In this document: positions 1-8,056 of the stretch, piece after piece | How the letters are laid out: each line of letters opens with the position of its first letter | Numbering within the stretch: position 1 is the stretch's first letter | Assembly (NCBI RefSeq): GCF_000159995.1 | Contig: NZ_GG700642.1 | Location: 646,395 to 710,394, forward strand | DNA: 64,000 nt | Source: Alloprevotella tannerae ATCC 51259 | Lineage (GTDB): Bacteria; Bacteroidota; Bacteroidia; Bacteroidales; Bacteroidaceae | Direction of reading: 5' to 3' | Notes under the pieces: generated by a model | The model's database searches: none | Seen by the model: the letters and a program-made list of their open reading frames with translations, nothing else | What the model was told of the DNA's origin: nothing | Translations under genes and position numbers: made by a program

Positions 1-257
1 CCATCATTGTTGGCGTCTATCAAAGTCCAGCCATCAGGTATTTCACCACTTTCGAAACCTTCTAACAAAGGAAAACTTACGGAAGCTTTGGCAGATGCCG
101 TCTTGATTTTGTTGCCGGTTATCGGCATTTCTCCACTGCTGCTCTTGAGAGCTTGTTTTGCGATACTTTGCGCCTGCGCTGTGGTGGGCAGGACCATCAT
201 TCCGATAAACAGCGCGACGATCGCCGCGTAGGTGTTCTTAAGTAAATGTTGTTTCAT
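1..257 (-). CDS. Secreted protein, N-terminal part (cut by window edge)
   Basis: The reading frame opens at an ATG at 257 and runs off the left edge, so only about 85 codons are visible. Residues 1-30 form a signal peptide: basic start (MKQHLLKN), a hydrophobic stretch, then an AQAQ-type cleavage region. Near residue 67 it reads FESGEIPDGWTLIDANNDG, the typical opening of choice-of-anchor or cleaved-adhesin type beta-sandwich domains in secreted Bacteroidetes proteins (FE.G..P.GW...D...DG). It is probably an exported surface protein or peptidase, but the catalytic part, if any, lies outside the window. It is preceded by a leader element that also precedes the secreted protein gene at 51784. 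A GGGAGG sequence lies 12-17 bases before the ATG. Confidence 0.72.
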   Translation of the reverse strand, partial: MKQHLLKNTYAAIVALFIGMMVLPTTAQAQSIAKQALKSSSGEMPITGNKIKTASAKASVSFPLLEGFESGEIPDGWTLIDANND

Positions 258-326
258 AGTTTCTGTGCCTCCCTGTTACATCTCCTCTCGGAGCAAGACC
301 GTGTCGAAGGCTCGGGCCTTAAAATT
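258..326 (-). promoter_or_regulatory. Conserved 5' leader element, copy 1
   Basis: Read on the minus strand, the bases just before the ATG at 257 contain GCCCGAGCC, then ACGG, GCTCCGA, AG, and finally GGCAC and ACT touching the ATG. The same blocks, in the same order and with nearly the same spacing, precede the ATG at 51784. GAGC and GCTC can pair as a short stem. The function is unknown; a structured 5' UTR element of secreted-protein genes is my inference. Confidence 0.55.
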
Positions 327-579
327 GAATAATACTTGTTGTCCGGCAAACTCGTTGCCCGACTGATAATTTCTTCGTCTTCCTTGGAAAGAGCACCTGC
401 CCCTCCGTAGGAAGTCCTTTCCCCGACTCAGAGTGAAAGAGATCTTGCTTGTTTCATCATCGTTTTATGATTACAATGTGTTATGCGTCTATGCTGTACC
501 TGCTTTGCGTTTTATGCCGATCAGCCATTGTTTACCCTTTGTTTTTTGCAAAGTTCGGACGATTTACCCCAAACCGACT

Positions 580-648
580 TGCTCTAATCGGACAAAAATA
601 TGCTCTAATCGGACATTTTTATTTTCCCCGACTTGCTCTAATCGGACA
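580..648. repeat. Direct repeat array, family D
   Basis: The 15-mer TGCTCTAATCGGACA occurs exactly at 580, 601 and 634. The first step is 21 bp and the second 33 bp. CCGACT stands before copies 1 and 3, so CCGA and TCGG flank the core as a small inverted repeat. It lies in the 1.4 kb gene-free stretch upstream of the secreted protein gene at the left edge. I see no coding potential that fits its neighbours. Confidence 0.8.
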
Positions 649-1082
649 TGGGCTTTTCATAAGTCATTGAAAAAGAACAAAAATACATAAAAATATCGAC
701 ACCTTGCGGAAGATACGCGAAAAAATGTTTTTTGCTCTTATTTGGAACTTATCTAAACCTTTTTTGGGACCTTCCGATCCGTTTTCAAAGCAAAGCAACC
801 AATGAAACAGCCACAGGAAAACTTACTTTTTCCGTCTTCCTGCGCTTTCGTCCGCCACTCCTCCCATCACCCTTGCATGTATCCTTATATACAATACTTT
901 ATTCTTATAATCAGGTATTTATGGCTAATCATTCGCCTGTCGGAAAGCACATATCAACTCATTTTTCAGGTTGAAAGACGCAACTGCCATACGTCAATGC
1001 CGCCCCTAAAAGCTCAAAATAATGACCAAGTTTCAGATATTTTCTCGTAATAAACACGTCAAAAAACACAGTTAAAAAGGAA

Positions 1083-1133
1083 GAAAAAGTTCAAAAAACC
1101 GCGGTTCCATCGAAGATTCAGCCACAAAAGAAC
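1083..1133. repeat. Direct repeat of about 50 bp, copy 1
   Basis: This segment (GAAAAAGTTCAAAAAA, then CGAAGATTCAGC, then ACAAAA) recurs with few changes at 1357-1407. Weaker similarity extends upstream of both copies. The step is 274 bp, and the interval between holds one REP-like element. Confidence 0.75.
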
Positions 1134-1174
1134 CTCCTCACCCATCCCCGCTTCCCATCCCCCAAAAAAGATCG

Positions 1175-1287
1175 CCAATAACCCGATCGGGGTTAGTCTT
1201 TTGGCAGGGCAGTGTTGACGCTGTGCATCAACATTGCATCAAATCAAAGATTAAATGACAACCCCGTAGGGTTGGTCTTTCAAAAAC
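1175..1287. repeat. REP-like element, copy 1 of a pair
   Basis: The element starts with CAATAACCC.ATCGGGGTTAG and ends with CAACCCC.TAGGGTTGGTC. Between these lie GGCAGGGCAGTGTTGACG and a TTGACGC/GCATCAA inverted repeat. The same arrangement is found at 2887-3003. Its ends are the same near-palindromes that build the 170 bp array at 2250-2690, so these are members of one repeat family. Confidence 0.75.
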
Positions 1288-1356
1288 ACGCCGTTTTACG
1301 AGTAAAGGACGCTTCACACTTTTACGAGAACACGCAAAAAGTAATCTAAAAACGGC

Positions 1357-1407
1357 GAAAAAGTTCAAAAAAGCACGGTTTCATCGAAGATTCAGCTACA
1401 AAACAAC
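1357..1407. repeat. Direct repeat of about 50 bp, copy 2
   Basis: This is the second copy of the segment at 1083-1133, with a handful of substitutions. Both copies are gene-free. A local duplication is the simplest explanation. Confidence 0.75.
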
Positions 1408-1449
1408 ACCGCCTTATGCACTCCGATTCACTCATCTCCGCACCCTTGC

Positions 1450-1561
1450 CAAACTTTCACTTATGATCGTTGAAATTCTCCTATAAGACAATTTTAATTT
1501 GCCTATAAGACCGTTTTAACTTTCACCTAAGACAATTTTTCCGATCATAGGTGAAAGTTTG
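1450..1561. repeat. 22 bp period array with inverted ends, family E
   Basis: Five consecutive 22 bp units can be set at 1452, 1474, 1496, 1518 and 1540. The inner units share CCTATAAGAC or CACCTAAGAC followed by a T-rich run. The first and last units are inverted relative to each other: AACTTTCACTTATGATCG at the left end matches, as a reverse complement with one change, CGATCATAGGTGAAAGTT at the right end. The array therefore looks like a unit bounded by terminal inverted repeats. It lies on the 3' side of the HU-like gene. Confidence 0.75.
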
Positions 1562-1614
1562 ACCAATCCCTATCCCTGCGCGACCGATCAACGGCCTGTT
1601 TTCGACAAGGTACG

Positions 1615-1650
1615 CAAAAGCCGCGCCCCCCAAAGTGGGAAACGCGGCCT
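1615..1650 (-). terminator. Likely terminator of the HU-like gene
   Basis: On the minus strand GCCGCG and CGCGGC pair around a loop of about 17 bases and are followed by TTTTG. It lies about 50 bases after the HU-like stop codon. Confidence 0.55.
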
Positions 1651-1698
1651 TTGCTACTTGTGATTTTTGCCGGCACTAAGTTGTGTCGCCATCTTTAC

Positions 1699-2109
1699 CT
1701 ACTTCGCATTCCGGATATCGTCCTGCGCACCGAAGATTAAGTTGCGCTTGTCGAGGGCTATACGCATCGTACTGCTTTTCGTGAACCGCACGCTCACGCG
1801 CTTAATGAGATTTGCGCCTTTTTCCTTTGCCTCTTTCGCCGTCGTTACGCCCTCGCCGTGCATCGTCAGGCGAAAAGAACCGAGATCACCTAAGCGAACC
1901 GAATTACCGTCCGCAAGTGTTTGGAGAATCTCATATTGCAGGGCATCCAACACCGCCTTGACGGAGGCAGAAGATACGCCCGAACGTTTCTCGATGCGCC
2001 CGACAATCGTGCGCAACATCACGGGCACGCCCGGCGCCATCTGCGGATAAAATTTCACTTGATCTCTCTTGAGCGGATTTTTCTTCGCTCTGATAACGAA
2101 TTTAATCAT
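1699..2109 (-). CDS. HU/IHF-like DNA-binding protein
   Basis: A protein of 136 residues with the fold of the Bacteroidetes HU-like group. It has a basic N-terminal extension (MIKFVIRAKKNPLKRDQVKFYP), a helical part around residues 30-65 (TIVGRIEKRSGVSSASVKAVLDALQYEI), then V.LGDLGSFRLT and a basic C-terminal arm. This group is longer than classical HU (about 90 residues) and usually binds DNA without strong sequence preference. It is a single gene with its own strong promoter at 2170-2201 and a terminator after it. It is surrounded on both sides by intergenic repeat DNA, which may be chance or may reflect chromosome architecture. Confidence 0.9.
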   Translation of the reverse strand: MIKFVIRAKKNPLKRDQVKFYPQMAPGVPVMLRTIVGRIEKRSGVSSASVKAVLDALQYEILQTLADGNSVRLGDLGSFRLTMHGEGVTTAKEAKEKGANLIKRVSVRFTKSSTMRIALDKRNLIFGAQDDIRNAK

Positions 2110-2169
2110 TGTGGTATAGATTTAATTGGTGAATAATTAAGCCAAGAGCACTCCTCGCCCTTGCGTATG

Positions 2170-2201
2170 CAAAGGTAAGCATTTTCGCCGAGCCGACCAA
2201 A
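2170..2201 (-). promoter_or_regulatory. Promoter of the HU-like gene
   Basis: On the minus strand TTTG (2201-2198), a 20 bp spacer and TACCTTTG (2177-2170) match the Bacteroidetes -33/-7 consensus. The box lies about 60 bases before the ATG. Confidence 0.75.
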
Positions 2202-2229
2202 ACGCACAATAATCGCTTGATTATAAGCT

Positions 2230-2690
2230 GATATACGGATATTTAGAAAGACCAACCCTAAGGGGTTGCACATTGCGGCGAACTATGGCAGGGTTGGCGC
2301 TTCGCCCCAACGCCTGCCCTGCCAAAAGACCAAGCCTAAGGGCTTGTGGTGCAGGGGTGGGCTTTGGTGGTTTGATTTATCAGCATATACAAACGGCTAT
2401 ATGCGGATATTTTGAGAGACCAACCCTAAGGGGTTGCATTTTTGCGGCGAACTATGGCAGGGTTGGCGCTTCGCTTCAACACCTGCCCTGCCAAAAGACC
2501 AAGCCTAAGGGCTTGTGGTGCGGGAGTGAGCTTTGGTGGTTTGGGTTTATCTGTGTATTTACACGCCTATATGTGGACGGTTTTGAGAGACCAACCCTAA
2601 GGGGTTGCATTTTGCGGCGAACTATGGCAGGGTTGGCGCTTCGCCCCAACGCCTGCCCTGCCAAAAGACCAAGCCTAAGGGCTTGTTGGG
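2230..2690. repeat. Three tandem copies of a 170 bp repeat
   Basis: The landmark ACCAACCCTAAGG starts at 2251, 2419 and 2590, so the unit is 168-171 bp. Each unit holds CAACCCTAAGGGGTTG (near-palindrome), GCGGCGAACTATGGCAGGGT, CTGCCCTGCCAAAAGACC and AAGCCTAAGGGCTTG (near-palindrome). Single near-palindromes continue at about 2975-3125. Frames run through the repeat on both strands, but they only reflect its periodicity, so I call it non-coding. The order and spacing resemble REP/BIME-type intergenic elements. Confidence 0.85.
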
Positions 2691-2886
2691 AAAGTTTTGC
2701 AGGTTGTCGTTTGAGTTTATAATTGTCTTGGGATCAATAACACGTATGCGTGTCAGATGTTCCACTTGAGTTTGCATCATTTCCGCGCAACCTCTCCTAC
2801 CAAATAACCCCATCGCCGTCGTCCGCACTTATGAATGTGGTGAATTTCTACCTAAATCTACCTAAACTCCGCATGGTTTCGTCCAC

Positions 2887-3003
2887 CAATAACCCCATCG
2901 GGGTTAGTCCTTTGGTAGGGCAGTGTTGACGCAAAGCGTCAACTCTGCATCAGCAAGTAGCAGTATTGTCAACCCCTTAGGGTTGGTCTTTCAAAACAAG
3001 CCA
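2887..3003. repeat. REP-like element, copy 2
   Basis: This is a second copy of the element at 1175-1287 with the same blocks: CAATAACCCCATCGGGGTTA, the GGGCAGTGTTGACG block, a TTGACGC/GCGTCAA hairpin, and CAACCCCTTAGGGTTGG at the end. Two further near-palindromes with GCCTAAGGGCTTG or GCCTAAGAGCTTG follow up to about 3125. The remaining 250 bases up to the DUF2752 stop codon show nothing I recognise. Confidence 0.75.
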
Positions 3004-3381
3004 ACGCCCGCCGGCGGAAACCCTGAAGGGCCAAGCCTAAGGGCTTGTTGGGGATGTTTTGCGCGTTATGATCAAATCTTATAAACTCGTCCGAGAAAAC
3101 ATCAAGCCTAAGAGCTTGTTGTTGTACGTTTTTAATTGATAAGTTGTTATCTTACTTGCCTGTTGGAAAAGGCAAATTTAATTGCACACGGGAAGAACGA
3201 TGGCGATGCCCTTTAGTTGTACTTGCAAAGTATGCTTTTTCAACTCTCATAAAACACTTACAAGACCCACCAAATATGCAGCTATCATAGAAGTAAATGT
3301 CATTTTATGACTACTTTATAGTCAATCATAAAGAAAAACTATGCTCGCAGACAACTGTTAAGGGGCTTCCGTATATTGAGC

Positions 3382-3912
3382 TTAGATGCCGAAAATGTTG
3401 CGCAGAATCCACCACGCAAAAAACAGCACGATATAAAGCCTAAGCCAATTAGGATTATGCGTCAGACGTTGCAATTTTCGCTTTGATTCCCCACGCAAAA
3501 TCCAATCACTCAGGATGACAAGCATCAAATAAGGAAGAGAAAAAAGAAAGAAGAAGTTATAATGCAGGGCCTCTGAAAAATGCCCATGAAAGGCTGCGTG
3601 CGCCGCGCGCTGAAGGCCGCACCCGGGGCAACTATAGCCTGTTGCCCATTTTACAAAGCATTTGGGGGCCAGTTCATAGCGTGCAGGATCAAAATAATAA
3701 AGCGCCAAAGCGATAGCAACCACGAGTATTCCGCTGCCCAGCCTTAGCCATTTTTTGCGCGAGTTCTGTTTATCAGCAACAAGATTCGAAGTTTTCGCGC
3801 TTAACTTCTGCTTTTCATCGGCAAGGTTTTGCGTATCAAAAGGCGGAAGCATTTGTTCAGTATCCAACTCCATAGCGTCGTCGACGGCAGTTGATTTTCG
3901 TTCCTCTTTCAC
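3382..3912 (-). CDS. DUF2752 membrane protein
   Basis: A protein of 176 residues. The N-terminal 53 residues are polar and charged. A membrane segment follows at about 57-73. The motif CFVKWATGYSCPGCGLQRAAHAAFHGHFSEALHYN at about 85-119 is the hallmark of DUF2752, with the CPGCG cysteine cluster and the following R, H and N. Two more membrane segments come after it. The family occurs widely in Bacteroidetes, is usually 100-150 residues long, and has no established biochemical role. The long charged N-terminus is unusual; an internal start is possible, but no alternative stands out. It lies downstream of the pepD terminator, so it probably has its own promoter. Confidence 0.8.
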   Translation of the reverse strand: MKEERKSTAVDDAMELDTEQMLPPFDTQNLADEKQKLSAKTSNLVADKQNSRKKWLRLGSGILVVAIALALYYFDPARYELAPKCFVKWATGYSCPGCGLQRAAHAAFHGHFSEALHYNFFFLFSLPYLMLVILSDWILRGESKRKLQRLTHNPNWLRLYIVLFFAWWILRNIFGI

Positions 3913-3965
3913 TATATCAAAAACAATGAGTATCGGTTCTACAAATTCTTATACCCCCAAAAGGC

Positions 3966-4003
3966 AAAAACGCCTCCTCTTCGCCGAAAGCCGAAGAGGA
4001 GGC
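3966..4003 (-). terminator. Terminator of pepD
   Basis: GCCTCCTCTTCG and CGAAGAGGAGGC form a perfect 12 bp stem with a loop of about 8 bases. On the minus strand it is followed by GTTTTTGCC. It begins 18 bases after the pepD stop codon. Confidence 0.85.
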
Positions 4004-4020
4004 ACAATGCATCAACAGGG

Positions 4021-5481
4021 TTATTTCTTAGGCGTCTGTGCAAGGATTTCCTTCAAGAACACCCAATACTTATCTACACTCGGTATGTGGCAACGCTCGT
4101 TAGCGGTGTGCGGCGAGCGAAGCGTAGGCCCAAAGCTGACCATATCCATCTTAGGATATTTGCTACCGATAATGCCACACTCCAAGCCGGCGTGAATTAC
4201 CTCTACATTGTTGTCATTGCCAAAAAGCTCCTTGTAGATCTTTCTCATCAACTCTACAATCTCGCTCTTCATATTAGGCTGCCAAGCAGGGTAATCGCCA
4301 TCAAGTTCGACCTTCAAGTCGGCCATTGAGAAGATACTGCCTAAGGTTTCTGCCAAGCATTCTTTCATAGAGTCGCGGCTTGAGCGAATCAAGATCTTGA
4401 AGAATACTTTACCGCCGCCAATCTCAATGATAGCCAAGTTAGAAGAAGTTTCCACAATATGCGGCGTCTCCGGAATGAAACGGAACACGCCGTTGTGGCA
4501 ACCATAAATGGCGTCTACAAGATTATCTTGTATTTCTTCCGGAACAAGTTTACTCGGCAACTCATGATCAAAGACTTCTACGTCGAGTTTCTCTTCAACG
4601 AAACCGTATTCAGCTTTAAACGTATCGCGCCATTCGGCAACGCATTCCTCCTTAAAGGCCTCCACGTTCTCCTTCGGCAAAGTCAATACGACCTCAGCCT
4701 CATTCGGGATCGCGTTGCGCATATTGCCGCCATACCAAGTAGCCAAGCGTGCTGCATAATTAGCAATCGCGTCTTGCACGAGGCGCGCCATCAATTTATT
4801 AGCATTCGCGCGGCCCAGGTTAATCTCCAAGCCTGAGTGGCCACCAAGCAAGCCGTGAATATTAACGCTCACTGCTGCGTCTTCAGGATCTACGTCTACC
4901 TCCTGATACTCCATTCTTGCCGTTTGGTTTACGCCACCGGCCGAACCGATAATCATTTCGCCTTCCGTCTCATCGTCAAGATTGAGAAGGATCTCGCCCG
5001 TCAGCGTATCCGTATCCATATGGTCTACGCCATACATTGTCGTTTCTTCATCGGCAGTAATGAAGCCTTCGATAGGGCCGTGCGGAATCGTATCGTCCTC
5101 CATAACGGCCATAATTGCCGCTACAGCCATACCATCATCTGCGCCGAGTGTCGTTCCTTTTGTCTTGACCCATTCGCCGTCAATCCAAGTTTCGATCGGA
5201 TCGTTCAAGAAATCGTGCTTAGAGTCTTTAGCCTTCTGCGGCACCATATCCATATGGCCCTGCATCGTAACGATCTTGCGATCCTCCATACCCGGAGTAG
5301 CGGGCTTGCGCATAATGATATTGCCGGCTTTATCTTGGAAAGCCTCAATATTGCGTTCTTTTGCCCAATCGAGAAGGAACTTTTGAATTTTTTCCAAGTG
5401 GCCCGAGGGGCGCGGCACTTGCGTCAGAAGATAGAAGTTATGCCAAATTGCTTTTGGCGCCAGGTTCTTAATTTCACTCAT
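4021..5481 (-). CDS. pepD: Aminoacyl-histidine dipeptidase (M20 family)
   Basis: A protein of 486 residues, the usual length of PepD. It hydrolyses dipeptides such as beta-Ala-His or Xaa-His in the cytoplasm with a two-metal centre. Metal and catalytic motifs are in order: HMDMV (H76, D78), GADDG (D115, D116) and TADEET (E145, E146). A lid/dimerisation region with GLLGGHSG follows near 210-217, and a final metal histidine lies near HTANERCHIPS at the C-terminus. The start MSEIKNLAPKAIWHNF fits the family. The flippase-like gene at 5494-6588 ends 12 bases upstream of its start on the same strand, so the two may be co-transcribed. A strong terminator follows. Confidence 0.93.
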   Translation of the reverse strand: MSEIKNLAPKAIWHNFYLLTQVPRPSGHLEKIQKFLLDWAKERNIEAFQDKAGNIIMRKPATPGMEDRKIVTMQGHMDMVPQKAKDSKHDFLNDPIETWIDGEWVKTKGTTLGADDGMAVAAIMAVMEDDTIPHGPIEGFITADEETTMYGVDHMDTDTLTGEILLNLDDETEGEMIIGSAGGVNQTARMEYQEVDVDPEDAAVSVNIHGLLGGHSGLEINLGRANANKLMARLVQDAIANYAARLATWYGGNMRNAIPNEAEVVLTLPKENVEAFKEECVAEWRDTFKAEYGFVEEKLDVEVFDHELPSKLVPEEIQDNLVDAIYGCHNGVFRFIPETPHIVETSSNLAIIEIGGGKVFFKILIRSSRDSMKECLAETLGSIFSMADLKVELDGDYPAWQPNMKSEIVELMRKIYKELFGNDNNVEVIHAGLECGIIGSKYPKMDMVSFGPTLRSPHTANERCHIPSVDKYWVFLKEILAQTPKK

Positions 5482-5493
5482 AATCTATTGTGT

Positions 5494-6588
5494 TTAAGCG
5501 TTAGAGGGTTTATTTGATTGTATTCGTTTCTTTTGTAAGTAAGTCGTAGAGAGCCAGCCCCAAAGTCCTAAGACGACGACCAGCCCGGTTTGAATCGTAT
5601 GCACTGCGAGCGCAAAGAGAATCGCATTGCCTGCAGCCACGCCATAAAGGACCAAACTTGTTTTAACGGCAAAGTGCCAAGGGCCGGCGCCGTTAGGCGT
5701 CGGGACGAGCACGGCAAACGTACTGATGCAAAAGATCAGGAAGGCGGCTGCCGGCGGTATGTTTGCGGTAAAGTCGAAGCAGAAAAAGGCCAGATAAAAG
5801 TGGAGAAAATAGCAGGCCCAGATCATTAAACTCCAAAAGAGGAACAGCGGCAGGTTGCTTAGCTTGCGCAGCGAACTCACGCCGGCCCACAGATTCTTGA
5901 GCACTTTCTTGCCTTTTTTCATATAGCGGGCCACGAGCGTCAGTACCAACGCAACGGCGGCTACGATGCACGCGATCGTGACGAGATAGCCCGTCTCCGT
6001 GAAGCGCCCGAGAAAGCTTCGCAGGTCCATACCTGTCTCATCGAGAAATCTCTTAAAGGCCGGCACTTGCCAAAAGAAGGCCGCGACGGTCAAAAGGACA
6101 ATCAATAGAGAGTCGACCACGCGCTCAGTAAAGACGGTGCCCAAGGCTTTGGAGAAGGAGACGCCGTCTGCGCGCTTCAGCAGGCCGCAGCGCAACACTT
6201 CGCCCGAACGGGGAACGACGAGACTCGCAGCATAACTGACAAAGACGGCATCTTCACAACTGCGGCGCCGTGCCCGTTCACCGATGGGGGCTAAAAGCAT
6301 ACGCCAGCGCCAAGCGCGGACGAGCTGCGCCAAGATGCCGAACACGAAGGAGAAGAGCATCCAGCCCCACTTCATATCATGCAAAACGGAAGACAGAAAG
6401 GCCTGCCAATCTGTCCCGCGATACATCCACCAAAGGATGCCCAGCGCAAACAAGAAGGGCAAAACGATCTTCAATATGTTTTGCAATAATTTCAACGGAA
6501 GCGATCTGCTGTTTTTATATTCTTTATTAAAGGCACGAAGGCGTAGCAAAAAGCGCCGGCAGAAAGGTTTCGGCAAAGTTTGGCCCAC
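5494..6588 (-). CDS. Flippase-like membrane protein (LPG synthase TM / YbhN family)
   Basis: A protein of 364 residues with about eight membrane helices from residue 36 onwards. The region AWRWRMLLAPIGERARRRSCEDAVFVSYAASLVVPRSGEVLRCGLL (about 92-137) is the signature of the lysylphosphatidylglycerol-synthase transmembrane domain family (UPF0104/YbhN). The soluble synthetase domain of MprF is absent, so lipid transport or flipping is more likely than lysyl transfer. The substrate is unknown. The first 30 residues are basic and look weak; a TTG at about 6495 (LKLLQNILKIVLPFLF) is an alternative start nearer the usual family start. The ATG overlaps the -33 region of the divergent ksgA promoter. 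Confidence 0.82.
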   Translation of the reverse strand: MGQTLPKPFCRRFLLRLRAFNKEYKNSRSLPLKLLQNILKIVLPFLFALGILWWMYRGTDWQAFLSSVLHDMKWGWMLFSFVFGILAQLVRAWRWRMLLAPIGERARRRSCEDAVFVSYAASLVVPRSGEVLRCGLLKRADGVSFSKALGTVFTERVVDSLLIVLLTVAAFFWQVPAFKRFLDETGMDLRSFLGRFTETGYLVTIACIVAAVALVLTLVARYMKKGKKVLKNLWAGVSSLRKLSNLPLFLFWSLMIWACYFLHFYLAFFCFDFTANIPPAAAFLIFCISTFAVLVPTPNGAGPWHFAVKTSLVLYGVAAGNAILFALAVHTIQTGLVVVLGLWGWLSTTYLQKKRIQSNKPSNA

Positions 6589-6610
6589 TGCCCGCGTTAC
6601 GCTATCTTTG
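6579..6610 (+). promoter_or_regulatory. Promoter of ksgA
   Basis: TTTG (6579-6582), 20 bp, then TATCTTTG (6603-6610). It is a perfect Bacteroidetes-type promoter 30 bases before the ksgA ATG. Confidence 0.78.
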
Positions 6611-6640
6611 CAATTGCGAAGATAAACAAAAAACTACAAG

Positions 6641-7456
6641 ATGCGCGCAGTAAAACCGAAAAAAAATCTTGGACAACATTTTCTGACCGACTTACCTACG
6701 GCGCAAGCCATTGCCGATACGATCGACGCCTGCCCGGATCTGCCCGTCTTGGAGGTAGGACCGGGTATGGGGATGCTGACTCAGTTTCTTCTACCCAAGG
6801 GGCGGGAGACGAAGGTCGTGGAAATAGATCGCGAGAGCGTAGCCTACTTGCTAAATCGTTGGCCGGCGCTCGCCGACAACATATTAGGCGAGGACTTTCT
6901 ACGGATGGATTTAAGCAAGGTCTTTGGTGGCCGGCCTTTTGTATTGACGGGCAACTACCCTTACGACATTTCTTCGCAGATTTTCTTTAAGATGCTCGAC
7001 TTCAAAGACTACATTCCTTGCTGCACGGGTATGATTCAGAAGGAGGCGGCCGAGCGCATCGCTGCCCCGCCGGGGACGAAGGCTTACGGCATCTTGAGCG
7101 TACTCCTGCAGCGTTGGTACAGTGTCGAATATCTCTTTACGGTCGAGCCGCATGTCTTTAATCCGCCGCCCAAAGTGCGCAGTGCGGTGGTGCGCATGAC
7201 GCGAAACGACGTGACCGACTGCGGATGCAACGAGCAACTCTTGCGCCGAGTGGTCAAGACGAGTTTTAATCAGCGCCGCAAGATGCTGCGCGGGAGTTTG
7301 AAACCCTTGTTTGCGCAATTGAACAACGAGCAAAACAAGGTTTTGGATCACACGGATTTTCTCCTCCCGCTGACGATGCGCCCCGAACAACTCTCCGTCG
7401 AGCAATTTGTAGACCTCACGAATCGCGTAGAAGCCGAAATGCAGCGCGAAGGGTAA
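6641..7456 (+). CDS. rsmA (ksgA): 16S rRNA dimethyladenosine transferase
   Basis: A protein of 271 residues. It transfers four methyl groups from SAM to two adjacent adenines near the 3' end of 16S rRNA during small-subunit maturation. The N-terminus KPKKNLGQHFL is diagnostic. VLEVGPGMGMLT (about 36-47) is SAM motif I, and GNYPYDISSQIFFK (about 104-117) holds the catalytic N-P-Y motif. The C-terminal RNA-binding helical domain includes FNQRRKMLRGSLK. It is transcribed alone from its own promoter, divergent from the flippase-like gene. Confidence 0.95.
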   Translation: MRAVKPKKNLGQHFLTDLPTAQAIADTIDACPDLPVLEVGPGMGMLTQFLLPKGRETKVVEIDRESVAYLLNRWPALADNILGEDFLRMDLSKVFGGRPFVLTGNYPYDISSQIFFKMLDFKDYIPCCTGMIQKEAAERIAAPPGTKAYGILSVLLQRWYSVEYLFTVEPHVFNPPPKVRSAVVRMTRNDVTDCGCNEQLLRRVVKTSFNQRRKMLRGSLKPLFAQLNNEQNKVLDHTDFLLPLTMRPEQLSVEQFVDLTNRVEAEMQREG

Positions 7457-7474
7457 GTTCGCGTGTTTTATCGA

Positions 7475-7573
7475 CCGACAAATCGTCGGCCACTCATTTA
7501 TTTTTTTAGGCTACGGCCGCTCCGTTTGATGCTGCGTGCGCGAAAAGCGCGCCAAACGGTGCGGCCATAGTCG
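7475..7573. other. Hairpin region after ksgA, with a long inverted repeat
   Basis: CCGAC/GTCGG (7475-7489) is followed by a T-run and could end ksgA transcription. Next comes a larger inverted repeat at 7511-7573. GGCCGCTCCGTTT pairs with AAACGGTGCGGCC with one mismatch, extended by CTA and TAG outside and a GCGCG/CGCGC stem inside. The rest of the 600 bp gap up to 8056 holds repeat array A1 and a weak promoter-like TACTTTCG at 8013. Confidence 0.6.
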
Positions 7574-7786
7574 TATTTGGTTGGACGGAAAATGCGTAGG
7601 TCGCGAAAGAGATGGGTAGCGGCACAGGCTGGTGCGCGCAGTGCTTAGCGCAGTTTCACGAAGTCTTTACCCGCCTTCCGACAAAGGCTACAGCTCACCG
7701 CTAAATACCACTTTATCAACGTCTTCTCCTCTAAAACAAGCAAACAATATCGTCTCTTTTTATCTCATCTTACAGAAACGCCGATC

Positions 7787-7870
7787 GTTTGCTCCCACCA
7801 AACGATAGTTTGCTGCCGCCAAACCATAGTATGCTCCCACCAAACGATGGTTTGCTCCGACCAAACAATA
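7787..7870. repeat. 21 bp period array, family A, locus 1
   Basis: Four contiguous 21 bp units start at 7787, 7808, 7829 and 7850. Each reads about GTTTGCTCCCACCAAAC plus a 4 bp joint such as GATA or CATA. GTTTG and CAAAC make a small hairpin inside the unit, and CAAAC..A..GTTTG makes another across each joint. The same family occurs at 33070 and, inverted, at 46871. There are no unique spacers, so this is not a CRISPR array. Confidence 0.9.
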
Positions 7871-8056
7871 GAACATACTATGCGGACGAAAGAAAAAACC
7901 GTCCGCCGCTTGCCGAAGTCAGGCCAAGACGGCGCCGCGCGAAAGGGGCAGAAAGCCAAGCCGGACATCGTATTATGGCATACGAAACACGGAAAAAACG
8001 AAAAGAATATTGTACTTTCGCAACGTTAATGTACGCATCGCATATACAACATTGAT

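Noticed and set aside
2273-2722. Plus-strand protein of 149 residues
   Set aside because: It is a translation of the 170 bp tandem repeat, and the repetition explains the open frame.
4837-5517. Plus-strand protein of 226 residues
   Set aside because: It is the antisense shadow of pepD, which has full catalytic motifs on the other strand.
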